DNA of 64,000 bases. It comes from Polytrichum commune. Its lineage: Eukaryota; Streptophyta; Polytrichopsida; Polytrichales; Polytrichaceae. Both the position numbers and the translations under genes were made by a program. Below, piece after piece: positions 11,496 to 23,321 of the stretch; the stretch's first letter is position 1; every line of letters starts with the position of its first letter. Below the pieces are notes generated by a model. That model had not been told where the DNA came from. It saw only the letters and a program-made list of their open reading frames with translations, and did not search any database. The stretch covers positions 18,744,527 to 18,808,526 of the forward strand of contig OX485808.1 of assembly GCA_950295325.1 (NCBI GenBank), given 5' to 3'.

Positions 11496-12108
11496 AAAGA
11501 AGCCGTTTGGATAGCGGCAAGAGACATGATGAACGCCAAGGAATTGGTAAAGCACTTTGAAGAAACTAAGGCTAAGGATTCCAATAAAATGAAGCGTAGG
11601 CATTGATGAGGACATCAATCTCCTTTAGTGCGGCAGAGACGCTAGTAGCACACTTAGCTTCGAGGCTAATTCCTCCACAACATGAACTTGTTCTTTGGCT
11701 TGAGGGAATAAAGTCCAAACTTTAGTGGTGCAAAGAGAAAAGTATGAGATGAGGTCCTAGTCTTGTACTTGTGCTTGGTTAATGGAAGAGGGGGAATAGA
11801 CATGCCAAACTAGGTTGGGTAAGCCGAGTAATTGGGGGCCATGGCTTGGAGGGGCCTTGGATAAAACCAAGAAACTTCTAAGTTGTGGGCTTGTCCGGGC
11901 GGGGACAAGGTGATGGCGCGTGCTCATAAAAGTGCTACCCGCGAGCTAACGAGAGTTGGCGCATGGGAGTCATGAACCCATGTCTCGAAAGAGCAAAGTG
12001 GGAACCGAGTCGGGCGGGACTTGGCATCACCCCCGTGCAATCGAGGCGTGGCTTAACAATGGAAAGCCATCTCAGAGTTGCAACCGAGACAACTTAGTGG
12101 AATAAGCG
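11496..12108 (+). pseudogene. 3' fragment of a chromovirus: chromodomain tail and non-coding 3' region
   Basis: 11496-11607 matches the chromodomain end of copy B (16218-16332; the EAVWVAARDM / KELVKHFEE type). The rest is the non-coding stretch normally found before the 3' LTR. At 12108-12112 it jumps to sequence that lies after the 5' LTR in other copies, so one LTR has been lost by deletion. Confidence 0.75.
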
Positions 12109-13545
12109 GGTTGTGATGGTGACCCGGGGTTTCCAAAAGGTTGTGAGGCTCAAATTGGAACAAAGATCATGTGTAAATGGAATTTGACCGTACCATTGGT
12201 TCTAATGACAATGGTGGGCATGATGGTGGATTCGGTAAGGAAAATGGTGGAGTCCTTTGAAAGGGCTCCCGCACGCCTCAAAAAACATTTGGGGCCTAGA
12301 ATACCGAATGCACCCAAAACCTTGGAGGGCATTAATGTTGGATTGAAATTCCAATTCGAAATGCTTGGAAGGTATTGATGTTGGAATGAATTTGGTGCTA
12401 ATGAGGCACCCGGGGCCTCTTAAGGCCTATGTGCGCTATTCAAACGCACAAATGAAGGATACACCTAAAACGGACGAGCTTTCTAAGAAATGCATCATTT
12501 TAGGTGGGGTTTTAAAAGCGGGTGGTGGATGCCTTGTTTAAGTCCCTAAGGCTTCTTGAGGACATGGTGGGGACCATCAAGTTTGCAAGAGCATTGAAGC
12601 CGATGGTCCCATAGAGAAGTGTGGCGGCGCATCACCACAAGTGGCTTTAGCCAAAGTAGGTCCCAAAGAAATGAGTGCAAATTGTTTGGTCCATTTTACT
12701 TAGGCAAAACATGTTGGTGCCGCGGACGGAATGTTGAAAGGTGGCTTTATGCTTCCAAAGCAAATCATACTTGTGCCGCGGACGGAATGTTGGGAGGTGG
12801 GTTTGTCCTACCAAGGCAATTCATGTTCGTGCCGCGGACGGAGTGTGGGAAGGTGGCTTTGTGCTACCAAGGCAAAACATGTTTGTTTTGCGGACAAACT
12901 ATTAGAAATTGGTTTTGTGGCGCCAAACCAATTTGTCCCGCGGACGAAATGTTTAAAGTTGGCTTTGCGGACCAAGCCAAGCCAAGTTGCCGAGGACCGA
13001 ATGTAAGACGATGGCATTGTGGCCAAGGCTAGTAGCCTTAAGCCAAGGCCAAATCTTTTGTACCTTGAGGCTCAATGAATGGGAGAAATGTCTCATGTGT
13101 TGACAAAGAGGCTACCACTCCTTCTTGAGCCCAAAACTCACAAGGGAGTTGGGGCTTGCCGATTGATAGAGAAAGCAAGCCCACCAAGGTGCGGTTTGGA
13201 AAGGGTGAACCGCATGAGACAAAGGAGGCCGCGATGCATGTAACCTTTCAATGTGGGACATTGGATTTTTGTCAAAATTTCACACCATGTGAAATAGATG
13301 AAATGCATGTCATTGTGAAGGCCGCCTACTTTGAAACTCACATGATAGATGTGAGGTGCAAGCCGGTGAGCTTGCGGTGCATTATGATGTGTCATAATGG
13401 CAAAGAATTGAAGTTCAAATTGACAAGGACTCCTATGGTAGGAGGACCCAAGTTGAATCTGGTCTTAATGGACCAAATGAAAAATAGAAAACATAATGGT
13501 CGTGGTTCAATTGGAGCAACTCCAAGGAAAGTATGGGGAGGCTAG
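12109..13545 (+). pseudogene. gag/protease remnant of copy B
   Basis: Gag-like frame 12169-12378 (MVDSVRKMVESFERAPARLK), then the 56-bp nucleocapsid-region repeat (12721-12995), then a 129-codon protease/linker frame 13156-13545 (MHVTFQCGTLDFCQNFTP, ending PKLNLVLMDQM). Frames are broken between these parts. The primer site and 5' LTR are missing. Confidence 0.65.
12721..12995 (+). repeat. 56-bp tandem repeat in the gag nucleocapsid region, five units
   Basis: The core CGCGGACGGAATG recurs at 12721, 12777 and 12833, with diverged copies at 12889 and 12939, so spacing is 56, 56, 56 and 50. Translated units are rich in Cys (for example KTCLFCGQT) and may derive from a zinc knuckle. 56 is not a multiple of 3, so consecutive units change reading frame. 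Confidence 0.8.
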
Positions 13546-16332
13546 GAAAGATGGGCCTCCTCCAAACCACATTGGTGGGATGTTGGTGAGATACAAGGAT
13601 GTATTCACCAATGTGTTGCCCAAAAAGTTACCGCCAAGAAGTGAAAAATAACTTTGCTCAACGAGAGATTGAGTTCTTGAGGTATGTGGTGACAAAGGAA
13701 ATTGGTGGACGAACATGAAGAATGTCAAGGCAATCCAAGAAGAGAATTGGCCCTTGATTCAAGAAAAGGGCTTAGGTCATTTGTTGGCCTAGACAACTAC
13801 TACCACCACTTCATTCATGGTTTTTCTAAGGTTGCTAGAACCTTAGTCAACATGTTGGAAAAAATGGCTATCCCAAGAGTGGGATGAGCCTTGCCACCAA
13901 GCCTTTGGGGAGCTCAAGAGGAAGTTCTCTTCACAACATGTGGTTAAGTTTCCGGGTTTTCATGAGCATGTTGAGGTGCACATGAAGGCGAAGGATTTTA
14001 CCATTGGCGGATGTTGATCCAAGATGGATGACCATTGCTTATAGGAGCATTAAGCTCCATGGTTGTAGAAGCTTGTCCAACTTGTGAAAGAAATGGCTAA
14101 CCCAAGAGTGGGATGAGCCTTGCCACCAAGTCTTTGAGGAGCTTAAGACCAAGTTCCTCTTTGCCACCCGTGTTCAAGTTCGCGGAGCTTGAAAAACCTT
14201 TTGAGGTGCATACGGGGGGCGAGTGACTTTACCATTGGCGGATGTTGATGCAAGATGGATGGCCATTGCATATGAGAGCATAAAGCTCGATGGTTCTCCC
14301 ACCTTGTCCGACTTGTGGAAGAAATGGCTATCCCAAGAGTGGGATGATGTTTGTCACGAGTCTTTGGGGAGCTTAAGAGCAAGTTCTCTTCGCCGCCCGT
14401 GCTCAAGTTCGCGGAGCTTGACAAGCCTTTTGAGGTGCATAAGGGGGTGAGTGCCTTTGCCAATGGTGGATTATGTGTACGATGGATGGCCATTGCATTT
14501 GGGTGCATGAAGCTCGATGGTTGTCAAAGAAGACAACCAACTGATGACAAAGAACTTCTTTGCCGTAGTGCATTGCTTGAAGACGTGGCGACACTATTTG
14601 GGGTCGCACAAAGTAAAGGTCTACAAGGACAATGTGTCCTAAAAGTATTTTGACATACAAGCGCAAGTGAGCGCCAAGTCATTGCGTTGGCATGATAGCT
14701 TGGCGCTTATGAAGGTGGATTTGGTCCACAAACCGGACCGTGGAAATGTGGTGCCGGATGCGCTAAGTAGACCGGAAGAGTTCCAAGCAATGAGAACCAT
14801 CCAAACCTTGTGGCTAATGTGTGCCGGCGAAGGAAACTTGTGATGCAAGATACGGGAGGGGTAAATTTACTACCCCAAAGCACAAATGCTTTTAGGTGAG
14901 CTTCGCAAGAGCAAGGTGCTCAAAGAGGTTAAGTTGGTGGACGGATTGTTCAAGTGTAAACAAAGTCGGGTGTATGTGCCACAAGGCAAGTTGAGGCTAT
15001 CGGTTTTGAAGGAAGAATGTGATAGTCCTATTGCCGGCCATAGAGGAGAAAGAAAAAGCCGCCATAGAATGGTGTCATGGGGGTACCATTGGCGGTGCAT
15101 AAAGAAGGATATAGCCCACTTTGTGAAGGCTTGGATGAAGTGCCAAGCGAACCGAGCCTCTTACCAAAAGTAAGGCGGCTTCTTGCAACCGTTGCCTATC
15201 CCGTCGGCGCCATGGCATAGTATGTGCATGGACTTGATCACAAGTTTGCCGGAGTCACATGGGTATGATGCCATCTTGTTGATGGTAGAGCGGTTTGCCA
15301 AGTTGGCACACATGATGCCGATTGTGGGAACCGCCACTGCGTTGGAGACCGCATAGCCTTTTCTCAAAGGATGGTTGAGGCACCACGGGTTGCCAAGAGT
15401 GATTGTGTGGGATCAAGATCCAAAGTTCACAAGTGCATTTTCAATGCATTTCTCTAAGGAGGTCGGAATGAAACTAAGGTTTAGCACGGCCTTGCATTCC
15501 CAAATGAATGGGAAAGCGGAGCATGTGAATGTAGTCTTGAAGCAATACTTGAGGAACTTGGTGGGGGCGGACCAAGGAGATTGGGCGGTCTATGTGGGTC
15601 GAGCGGAGTGTAATTGCAATGTAGCTACGCACTTGGCTACCAAGGGGTGGTCTTTGGTGGTGGCTTATGGAGTGGATGCGCTCCAACCTATTAACCTAGC
15701 TCTCGAGGGGGCACATTCAACACTAGAGTTCAACCAAGATGGTGAGGACTTGGCCAAGGATGGTAAACAAGTCTTGGAGATGACCAAGTTGTTGGTGGAG
15801 AAAGCCCGAAGGTGCTACGGAGTGCAAATCAATGCCGGAAGACGCGAAGTGGAGAATGAGGTGGGCCAAAAGGTGTTGTTGAATGTAAACAACTTCACTT
15901 AGCCGAAAGGCCTCACTCCAAAGTACATGTCCAAAATTGGAACTCCGCTTCCCGTTGTGGAACAAATGTTCAAGGACATGTATAAGTTGGAATTACCGCC
16001 CAAGATCAAAGTGCATCCAACATTTCATGTCTCATTCCTAAAGCCATTTAAGGAGAACACCTTGTGGCCCGATCACAAGCAAGTGATTAGGCCACCTCCC
16101 GACCTTGTGGACGTCATTTGGAACATGAGGTAGGAGGGCATCCTCAAGTGTAGGAAGCCCAAGTGAAAAGGAAAGAAAATGTACAAAGGAGTAATTGGTG
16201 AATTGGTGAGGATACCATGAGAAAGAAGCCGTTTGGGTAGCGGCAAGAGACATGATGAACGGCAAGGAATTGGTAAAGCACTTTGAAGAAACTAAGGCTA
16301 GACACTCCAATGAAATGAAGCGTAGGCATTGA
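13546..16332 (+). pseudogene. pol remnant of copy B (RT stub, RNase H units, integrase, chromodomain)
   Basis: RT N-terminal stub (MLVRYKDVFTNVLPKK) runs at about 13641 straight into the RT C-terminal piece (FAQREIEFLRYV); the catalytic core is absent. The connection (RSFVGLDNYYHHFI) leads to three RNase H units, then HYLGSHKVKVYKDN and LRWHDSLALMKVDL. Integrase follows: finger with Cys to Trp (AWMKCQ), D at 15231, D at 15411, E at 15519, with an in-frame TAG at 15354. A stop also follows the integrase C-terminus at about 15900. 15927-16332 encodes the usual MYKLELPPKIKVHPTFHVSF segment and a chromodomain-like end. Confidence 0.87.
13860..14520 (+). repeat. ~230-bp RNase H segment, three tandem units (copy B)
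   Basis: The motif CCCAAGAGTGGGATGA recurs at about 13868, 14101 and 14332. Each unit encodes a version of WDExCHQxFGELKxKF, then PPVLKFAELDKPFEVH. The position of the first RNase H catalytic Asp (HTDAS in active relatives) reads HTGAS, HKGVS or HMKAK. Confidence 0.88.
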
Positions 16333-17146
16333 TGAGGACATCAATCTCCTTTAGTGGGGGAGAGACGCTAGTAGCACACTTAGCTTCGAGGTTAATTACG
16401 CCACAACATGAACTTGTTCTTTGGCTTGAGGGAATAAAGTCCAAACTTTAGTGGTGCAAAGAGAAAAGTATGAGATGAGGTCCTAGTCTTGTACTTGTGC
16501 TTGGTTAATGGAAGAGGGGGAATAGATATGCCAAACTAGGTTGGGTAAGCCGAGTAATTGGGGGCCATGGCTTGGAGGGGCCTTGGATAAAACCAAGAAA
16601 CTTCTTAGTTGTGGGCTTGTCCGGGCGGGGACAAGGTGATGGCGCGTGCTCATAAAAGTGCTACCCGCGAGCTAACGAGAGTTGGCGCATGGGAGTCATG
16701 AACCCATGTCTCGAAAGAGCCAAGTGGGAACCGAGTCGGGCGGGACTTGGCATCACCCCCGTGCGATCGAGGCGTGGCTTAACAATGGAAAGCCATCTCG
16801 GAGTTGCAACCGAGACAACTTAGTGGAAGCGTTGAGGTCTCGCCTAGATGTGTCACGTTAGGCTAGTGGAGCCTAACGGGGGAGGCCCCAAAGGAGGGGC
16901 AACCCATGTGAGTCCCAAAGTAGGTGGGTCTAGTATAGGTTAGGTCCTTGGATGAGAGATCCAAAGTCGCTAACGGACCACCTAGGAACGACACCTTTGG
17001 GACTATGCCAAATTTGAAGATGCATTGTGGGGGTCGCGCCCTAAGGTAAACACAATGCCGCACCATAGAGGATGGCAACTTGAGAATTGGTGTGCTGACT
17101 ACGAGTATAGTCGATGAGGGCATCGACTCCGTTTGGTGCGGGTGAG
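16333..17146 (+). other. Non-coding 3' region of copy B, ending in a purine-rich tract
   Basis: No frame is conserved among copies in this ~800-bp stretch before the 3' LTR. It ends GGTGCGGGTGAG just before TGTCGCGC (GGTGGGGGTGAG in copy C); this is the likely polypurine tract for plus-strand priming. Confidence 0.65.
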
Positions 17147-18119
17147 TGTCGCGCACCTCTCCATGAGGAGTGGCCGAAACACCATGGGCACAAGGGGGAC
17201 CCCGGAGTGACACCCGGGACTTGTGGCGCCGTTGGTGAGAGGGCCCAAGTGATCCTAGTGTGGGTGAGGGCCCCGGGCGTTGGGAACGCCTCCCACCCAC
17301 GGAGACTAGGAGGCACTAGGGTAAGGCCATGAGCTATGCGTAGCTCATGGCGTGGTGATTCTAGAATGCTCAAGAACACCTCAATCGGAGGTGTGAGCTA
17401 GGAGTTATGGCCATTTGAGTGGGGCGCTGTCCCGGGACAGCGCCCTGGTACAGCAGTGCCTGGGAGTGATTCCCGGGACTGCCAAGGTTCAAACAGGCAT
17501 AACTTCCTCACCACTTGCCCGAATGGGGCAAGTGAGGAGTTCATCGGCATCTACGTGAAGCGTAGATAAAGATGGAGTGGTCACGTGTTAGCATCAGACA
17601 TCATACAAGGAAGTTATGATGGTCTGAAGCTGTGGGGGCTTCTAGGCCCAGCGGCTAAGGGAAAATGTCCACTTGGCCCCAACTCTTGGTAGAGACAAGA
17701 GGTATTGGTTGACGGTGGGGTAGGGGCCCCGCGTAGAGTCCTAGAGGCTTATATGGGTGAGGTGGTGTGGCCTCACCCACCCGAGGCCAAACGGCAAGGC
17801 CTCCATGGGCATTGGCCCATTGTGAGGCCATAGTTGCCTAGTATGGTTCGGGTTGTTGTAGTGTTGCTCCGGCAATGCGATGATCAACATGGGATTGGAC
17901 TTCCATGGATGGAAGTCCACATCTAGGAATGGGTTACCGATTAAGGGGTGAGTCCCGAAAGCAAAGTAGGAGGGTTGGTTTCCCTCCTATGAACTATAAG
18001 GTCCGGGGTAGGAGGAGCTAACCATTAGCATGGCGGAATGCGAATGGTTAGCGCTCGTAACCTTTGCTAAAATTGAAAATTGGCAAGATTGTCAAGGGGG
18101 GCTAGCAAGGGTTGCGACA
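17147..18119 (+). repeat. LTR shared by copies B and C
   Basis: A 973-bp LTR from TGTCGCGCACC to GGGTTGCGACA. It contains a perfect 24-bp palindrome at 17422-17445 (centre CCC/GGG) and a TATA-like TTATAT near 17750. Just after its right end the expected primer site is gone: sequence resumes at GCAGGGTTCC, with about 12 bases lost. Confidence 0.93.
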
Positions 18120-20466
18120 GCAGGGTTCCAAGTTTTGAGCTCGCACTTTGAGGGAAACATGGGTATCAAAAATGCGGGTTATGATGGTGAGCCTGGGGTT
18201 TCCAAAAGGGTGTGAGGCTCAAATTGGAACAAGGATCATGTGGAAGTGGATTGTGACCATACCATTGATTCTAATGACAATGGTGGGCATGAGGGTGGAT
18301 TCGGTGAGGAAAATGGAGGAGTGCTTTGAAAGGGCTCCCGCAAACCTCGCAAAGTATTCGGGGGCTAGAATACCGAATGCATCCGAAAGCTTGGACGGTG
18401 GTAATATTGGATTGAAATTCCAATCCAAATTGCTTAGAATGTGGTGAAGTTGGAATGGGTGCAAATGCGGCACTCAAGGCTTTTAGGCCTATGTGTACGA
18501 TTTAACCACCATAATGAATGGCACAACTAAGATTGACTAGTTGGCTAAGAAACACATCGTTTTAGATGGGGTTTCAAAAGCGGGTGGTGAATACCATCTT
18601 CAACTCCCCAAAGCTTCTTGAGGACGTATCGGGAATCTTTAAGATTTGAAGAACATTGAAGCCAATGGTCCCGAAAAGAAGTTGGGCTGTCGCGCACCTC
18701 TCCATGAGGAGTGCCCGAAACACCATGGGCACAAGGGGGACCCCGGAGTGACACCCGGGACTTGTGGCGCCGTTGGTGAGAGGGCCCAAGTGATCCTAGT
18801 GTGGGTGAGGGCCCCGGGCGTTGGGAACGCCTCCCACCCACGGAGACTAGGAGGCATGAGGGTAAGGCCATGAGCTATGCGTAGCTCATGGCGTGGTGAT
18901 TCTAGAATGCTCAAGATCACCTCAATCGGAGGTGTGAGCTAGGAGTTATGGCCATTTGAGTGGGGCGCTGTCCCGGGACAGCGCCCTGGTGCAGCAGTGC
19001 CTGGGAGTGATTCCCGGGACTGCCAAGGTTCAAACAGGCATAACTTCCTCAAGACTTGCTCAAATGGTGCAAGTGAGGAGTCCATCGGCATCTACGTGAA
19101 GCGTAGATGAAGATGGAGTGGTCGCGTGTAAGCATCAGACATCGTACAAGGAAGTTATGATGGTCTGAAGCTGCTGGGGGGTTCTAGGCCCAGCGGCTAA
19201 GGGAAAGTGTCCACTTGGCCCCAACTCTTGGTAGAGAGACAAGAGGTTGGTTGACGGTGGGGTAGGGGCCCCGCGTGAAGTCCTAGAGGCTTATATGGGT
19301 GAGGTGGTGTGGCCTCACCCACCCGAGGCCGAACGGCATGGCCTCCATTGGCATTGGCCTAATGTGAGGCCATAGTTGCCTAGTATGGTTCGGGTTGTTG
19401 TAGTGTTGCTCCGGCAACGCGATGATCAACATAAGATTGGACTTCCATGGATGGAAGTCCACATCTAAGGATTGGTTACCGATTGAAGGGGTGAGTCCCG
19501 AAAGCAAAGTAGGAGGGTTGGTTCCCCTCCTATGAACTATAAGGTCCGGGGTGAGAGGAGCTAACCATTAGCATGGCGGTATGCGAAGAGTTAGCACTCG
19601 TAACCTTTGCTAGGAAATGAAAATTGCCAAGATGGTCAAGGGGGACTAGCAAGGGTTGCGACATGGGCGGCGCATCACCACAAAGTGGGTTTTAGCCGAT
19701 ATTGGTCCCAAAGAAATGGGCGAAAGTAGTTTGGCCCATTATACCAAGGCAAAACATACTCGTGCCGCGGACGGAATGATGGGAGGTGGGTTGATCCTAC
19801 CAAGGCAATTCATGTTCGTGCCGCGGACAAAGTGTGAAAGGTGGCTTTGTGCTACCAAGGCAAATCATGTTTGTTCCGCATACAAACTATTAGAAATTTG
19901 TTTTGTGGCACCAAACCAATTTGTCCCGCGGACGAAATGTTTAAAGTTGGCTTTGCGGACCAAGCCAAGCCAAGTTGCCGAGGACCAAATGTTGGACGAT
20001 GGCTTCGTGGCCAAGGCTAGTAGCCTTAAGCCGAGGCCAAGTATTTTGTACCTTGAGGCTCAAATGAATGGGAGACTTGTCTCATGGGTTGACAAAGAGT
20101 TAAGGCATTCTTTCATGACCCCAAAGCTCACAAGGGAGTTGGGGTTTGCCGATTGGTAGAGTGGTGAAGCCCACCAAGGTGTGGTTTGGAAAGGGCGAAC
20201 CGCATGAGACAAAGGAGGCCGCGATGCATATAACCTTTCAATGTGGGACATTGGATTTTTGTCAAAATTTCACACCAAGTGAAATAGATGAAATGCATGT
20301 CATTGTGAAGGTCGCCTTCTTTGAAACTCACATGATAGATGTGAGGTGCAAGCCGGTGTGCTTGCGGTGCATTATGATGTGTCATAATGGCAAAGAATTG
20401 AAGTTCAAATTAACAATGACTCCTATGGTAGGAGGACCTAAGTTGAATTTGGTCTTAATAGACTGA
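18120..20466 (+). pseudogene. gag/protease remnant of copy C, interrupted by a solo LTR
   Basis: Gag-like frame 18148-18447 (MRVDSVRKMEECFERAPANL) is cut at 18687 by the nested LTR and resumes at 19664. About four units of the 56-bp repeat lie at 19760-19990. The protease/linker frame is 20146-20466. Frames are not continuous. Confidence 0.65.
18688..19663 (+). repeat. Solo LTR nested in copy C, target duplication TGGGC
   Basis: A full-length LTR (TGTCGCGCACC to GGGTTGCGACA, 976 bp) interrupts the gag region of copy C. TGGGC occurs on both sides (18683-18687 and 19664-19668), the 5-bp duplication typical of Ty3/gypsy integration. The internal region was lost by LTR-LTR recombination. Confidence 0.95.
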
Positions 20467-20500
20467 ATAAAAAAAGAAAAGAAAACATAATGGTCGTGGT

Positions 20501-23321
20501 TCAATTGGAGCAACTCCAAGGAACGTATGGGGAGGCTAGGAAAGATGGGCCTCCCTCAAACAACATTGGTGTGATGTTGGTGAAATACAAGGATGTATTC
20601 ACCAATGTGTTGCCCAAAAAAAAATTACCGCCAAGAAGTGAAAAATAACTTTGCTCAACGAGAGATTGAGCTCTTGAGGTATGTGGTGATAAATGAAGTT
20701 GGTGGACGAACATGAAGAATGTCAAGGCAATCCAAAAGGAGAATTGGCCCTTGATTCAAAAGGGCTTAGGTCATTTGTTGGCCTAGCCAATTAGTACCAC
20801 AACTTCATTCGAGAGTTTTCTAAGGTTGCTAGGACTTTATTCAACTTATTGAGGAAAATGGCTATCCCAAGAGTGGGATGGGCATTGTCACCAAGCCTTT
20901 GGGGGGCTCAAAAACAAGTTCTCTTCGCCGTCCGTGCTTAAGTTCGCGGACTTTGACAAACCTTTTGAGGTGCATACGGGGGCGAGTGACTTTAGCATTG
21001 GCGGATGTTGAGGCAAAATGGATGGCCATTGCATATAAGAGCATGAAGCTCGATGGTTGTCCGACCTTGTCCAACTTATGCAAGACATGGCTATCCCAAA
21101 AGTGGGATGAGCCTTGCCACCAAGTCTTTAAGGAGCTTAAGACCAAGTTCTCTTCGCCGCCCGTGCTTAAGTTCGCGGACTTTAACAAACCTTTTGAGGT
21201 GCATATAGGGGCGAGTGACTTTGCCATTGGCGGATGGTTAACGTAAGATGGATGGCCATTGCATATGAGAGCGTTAAGCTTGATGGTTATCCGACCTTAT
21301 CCGACTTGTGGAAGAATTGGCTATCCCAAGAGTGGGAGGAGCCTTGCCACCAAGTCTTTGGGGAGCTTGAGAGCAAGTTCTCTTAGACGCCAATGCTCAA
21401 GTTCGCGGAGCTTGACAATCCTTTTGAGGTGCATACGGGGGTGAATGATTTTGCCAATGGTGGATTATGTGTAAGATGGATGGCCATTGCATATGCGAGC
21501 ATGTAGCTCGATGGTTGTCAAAGAAGACAACCAACTAATGACAAAGAACTTCTTTGCGTAGTGTATTGCTTGAAGATGTGGCGACACTAGTTGGGGTCGC
21601 ACAAAGTAAAGGTCTACAAGGACAATGTGTCCTAAAAGTATTTTGACATACAAGCGCAAGTGAGCGCCAAATCATTGCGTTGGCATGATAGCTTGGCGCT
21701 TATGAAGGTGGATTTGGTCCACAAACCGGACCGTGGAAATGTGGTGCCGGATGCGCTAAGTAGACGGGAAGAGTCCCAAGCAATGAGAACCATCCAAACA
21801 TTGTGGCTAATGTGTGCCGGCGAAGGAAACTTGTGATGCAAGATACGGGAGGGATAAATTAACTACCCCAAAGCACAAAAGCTTTTAGGTGAGGTTCGCA
21901 AGAGCAAGGTGCTCAAAGAGGTTAAGTTGGTGGACGGATTGTTCAAGTGCAAGCAAAGTTGGGTGTATGTGCCACAAGGCAAGTTGAGGCTATCGGTTTT
22001 GAAGGAGGAATATGATAGTCCTATTGCCGGCCATAAAGGAGAAAGAAACAACTGCCATAGAATGGTGTCAAAGAGGTACCATTGGCAGTGCATAAAGGAG
22101 GATATAACCCACTTTGTGAAGGCGTGAATAAAGTGCCAAGTGAACCGAGCCTCTTACCAAAAGCAAGGCGGTTTCTTGCAACCGTTGCCTATCCCGTCGG
22201 CGTCATGGCATAGTATGTGCATGGACTTGATCACAAGTTTGCCTGAGTCACATGGGTATGATGCCATCTTGTTGATGGTAGAGCGGTTTGCCAAGTTGGC
22301 ACACATGGTGCCGATTGTGGGAACCGCCACCGCGTTGGAGACCGCATAGCCTTTTCTCAAATGATGGTTGAGGCACCACGGGTTGCCAAGAGTGATTGTG
22401 TGGGATCAAGATCCAAAGTTCACAAGTGCATTTTCAATGCATTTCTCTAAGGAGGTCGGAATGAAACTAAGGTTTAGCATGACCTTGCATTCCCAAATGG
22501 ATGGGGAAGCGGAGCGTGTGAATGGAGTCTTGAAGCAATACTTGAGGAACTTGGTGGGGGCGGACCAAGGAGATTGGGCGGACTATGTGGGTCGAGCGGA
22601 GTGTAATTGCAATGTAGCCACGCACTTGGCTACCAAGGGGTGGTCTTTGGTGGTGGCTTATGGAGTGGATGCGCTCCAACCTATTAACCTAGCTCTCGAG
22701 GGGGCACATTCAACACTAGAGTTCAACCAAGATGGTGAGGACTTGGCCAAGAATGTAAACAAGTCTTGGAGATGACCAAGTTGTTGGTGGAGAAAACCCG
22801 AAGGTGCTACGGAGTGCAAGTCAATGCCGGAAGACGCGAAGTGGAGAATGAGGTGGGCCAAAAGGTGTTGTTCAATGTGAACAACTTCACTTAGCTGGAA
22901 GGCCTCACTCCAAAGTTCATGTCCAAAATTGGAGCTCCGTTTCCCATTGTGGAACAAGTGGTCAAGGACATATATAAGTTGGAATTACCGCCGGATATCA
23001 AAGTGCATCCGACATTTCATGTCTCATTACGAAAGTCATTTTAGGACGACACCTTGTGGCCCGATCACAAGCAAGTGATTAGGCCACCTCCCCACCTTGT
23101 GGACGTCATTTGGAACATGAGGTAAGAGGGCATCCTCAAGTGTAGGAAGCCCAAGTGAAAAGGAAAGAAAAAATACAAAGGAGTACTTGGTGAAATGGTG
23201 AGGATACCATGAAAAAGAAACCGCTTGGGTGGCGGCAAGAGACATGGTCAACACCAATGAATTGGTGAAGCACTTTGGAGAAACTAAGGCTAAGGATTCC
23301 AATAAAATGAAGCGTAGGCAT
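20501..23321 (+). pseudogene. pol remnant of copy C
   Basis: Same layout as copy B: RT stub joined to the RT C-terminal piece at about 20636, three RNase H units (CCCAAGAGTGGGATG-type motifs at about 20866, 21094 and 21325), an integrase with the DDE pattern but a TAG at 22347-22349, and a chromodomain-like tail to 23321. The finger position that is Trp in B is a TGA stop here. Non-coding 3' sequence runs from 23322 to 24138. Confidence 0.85.
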
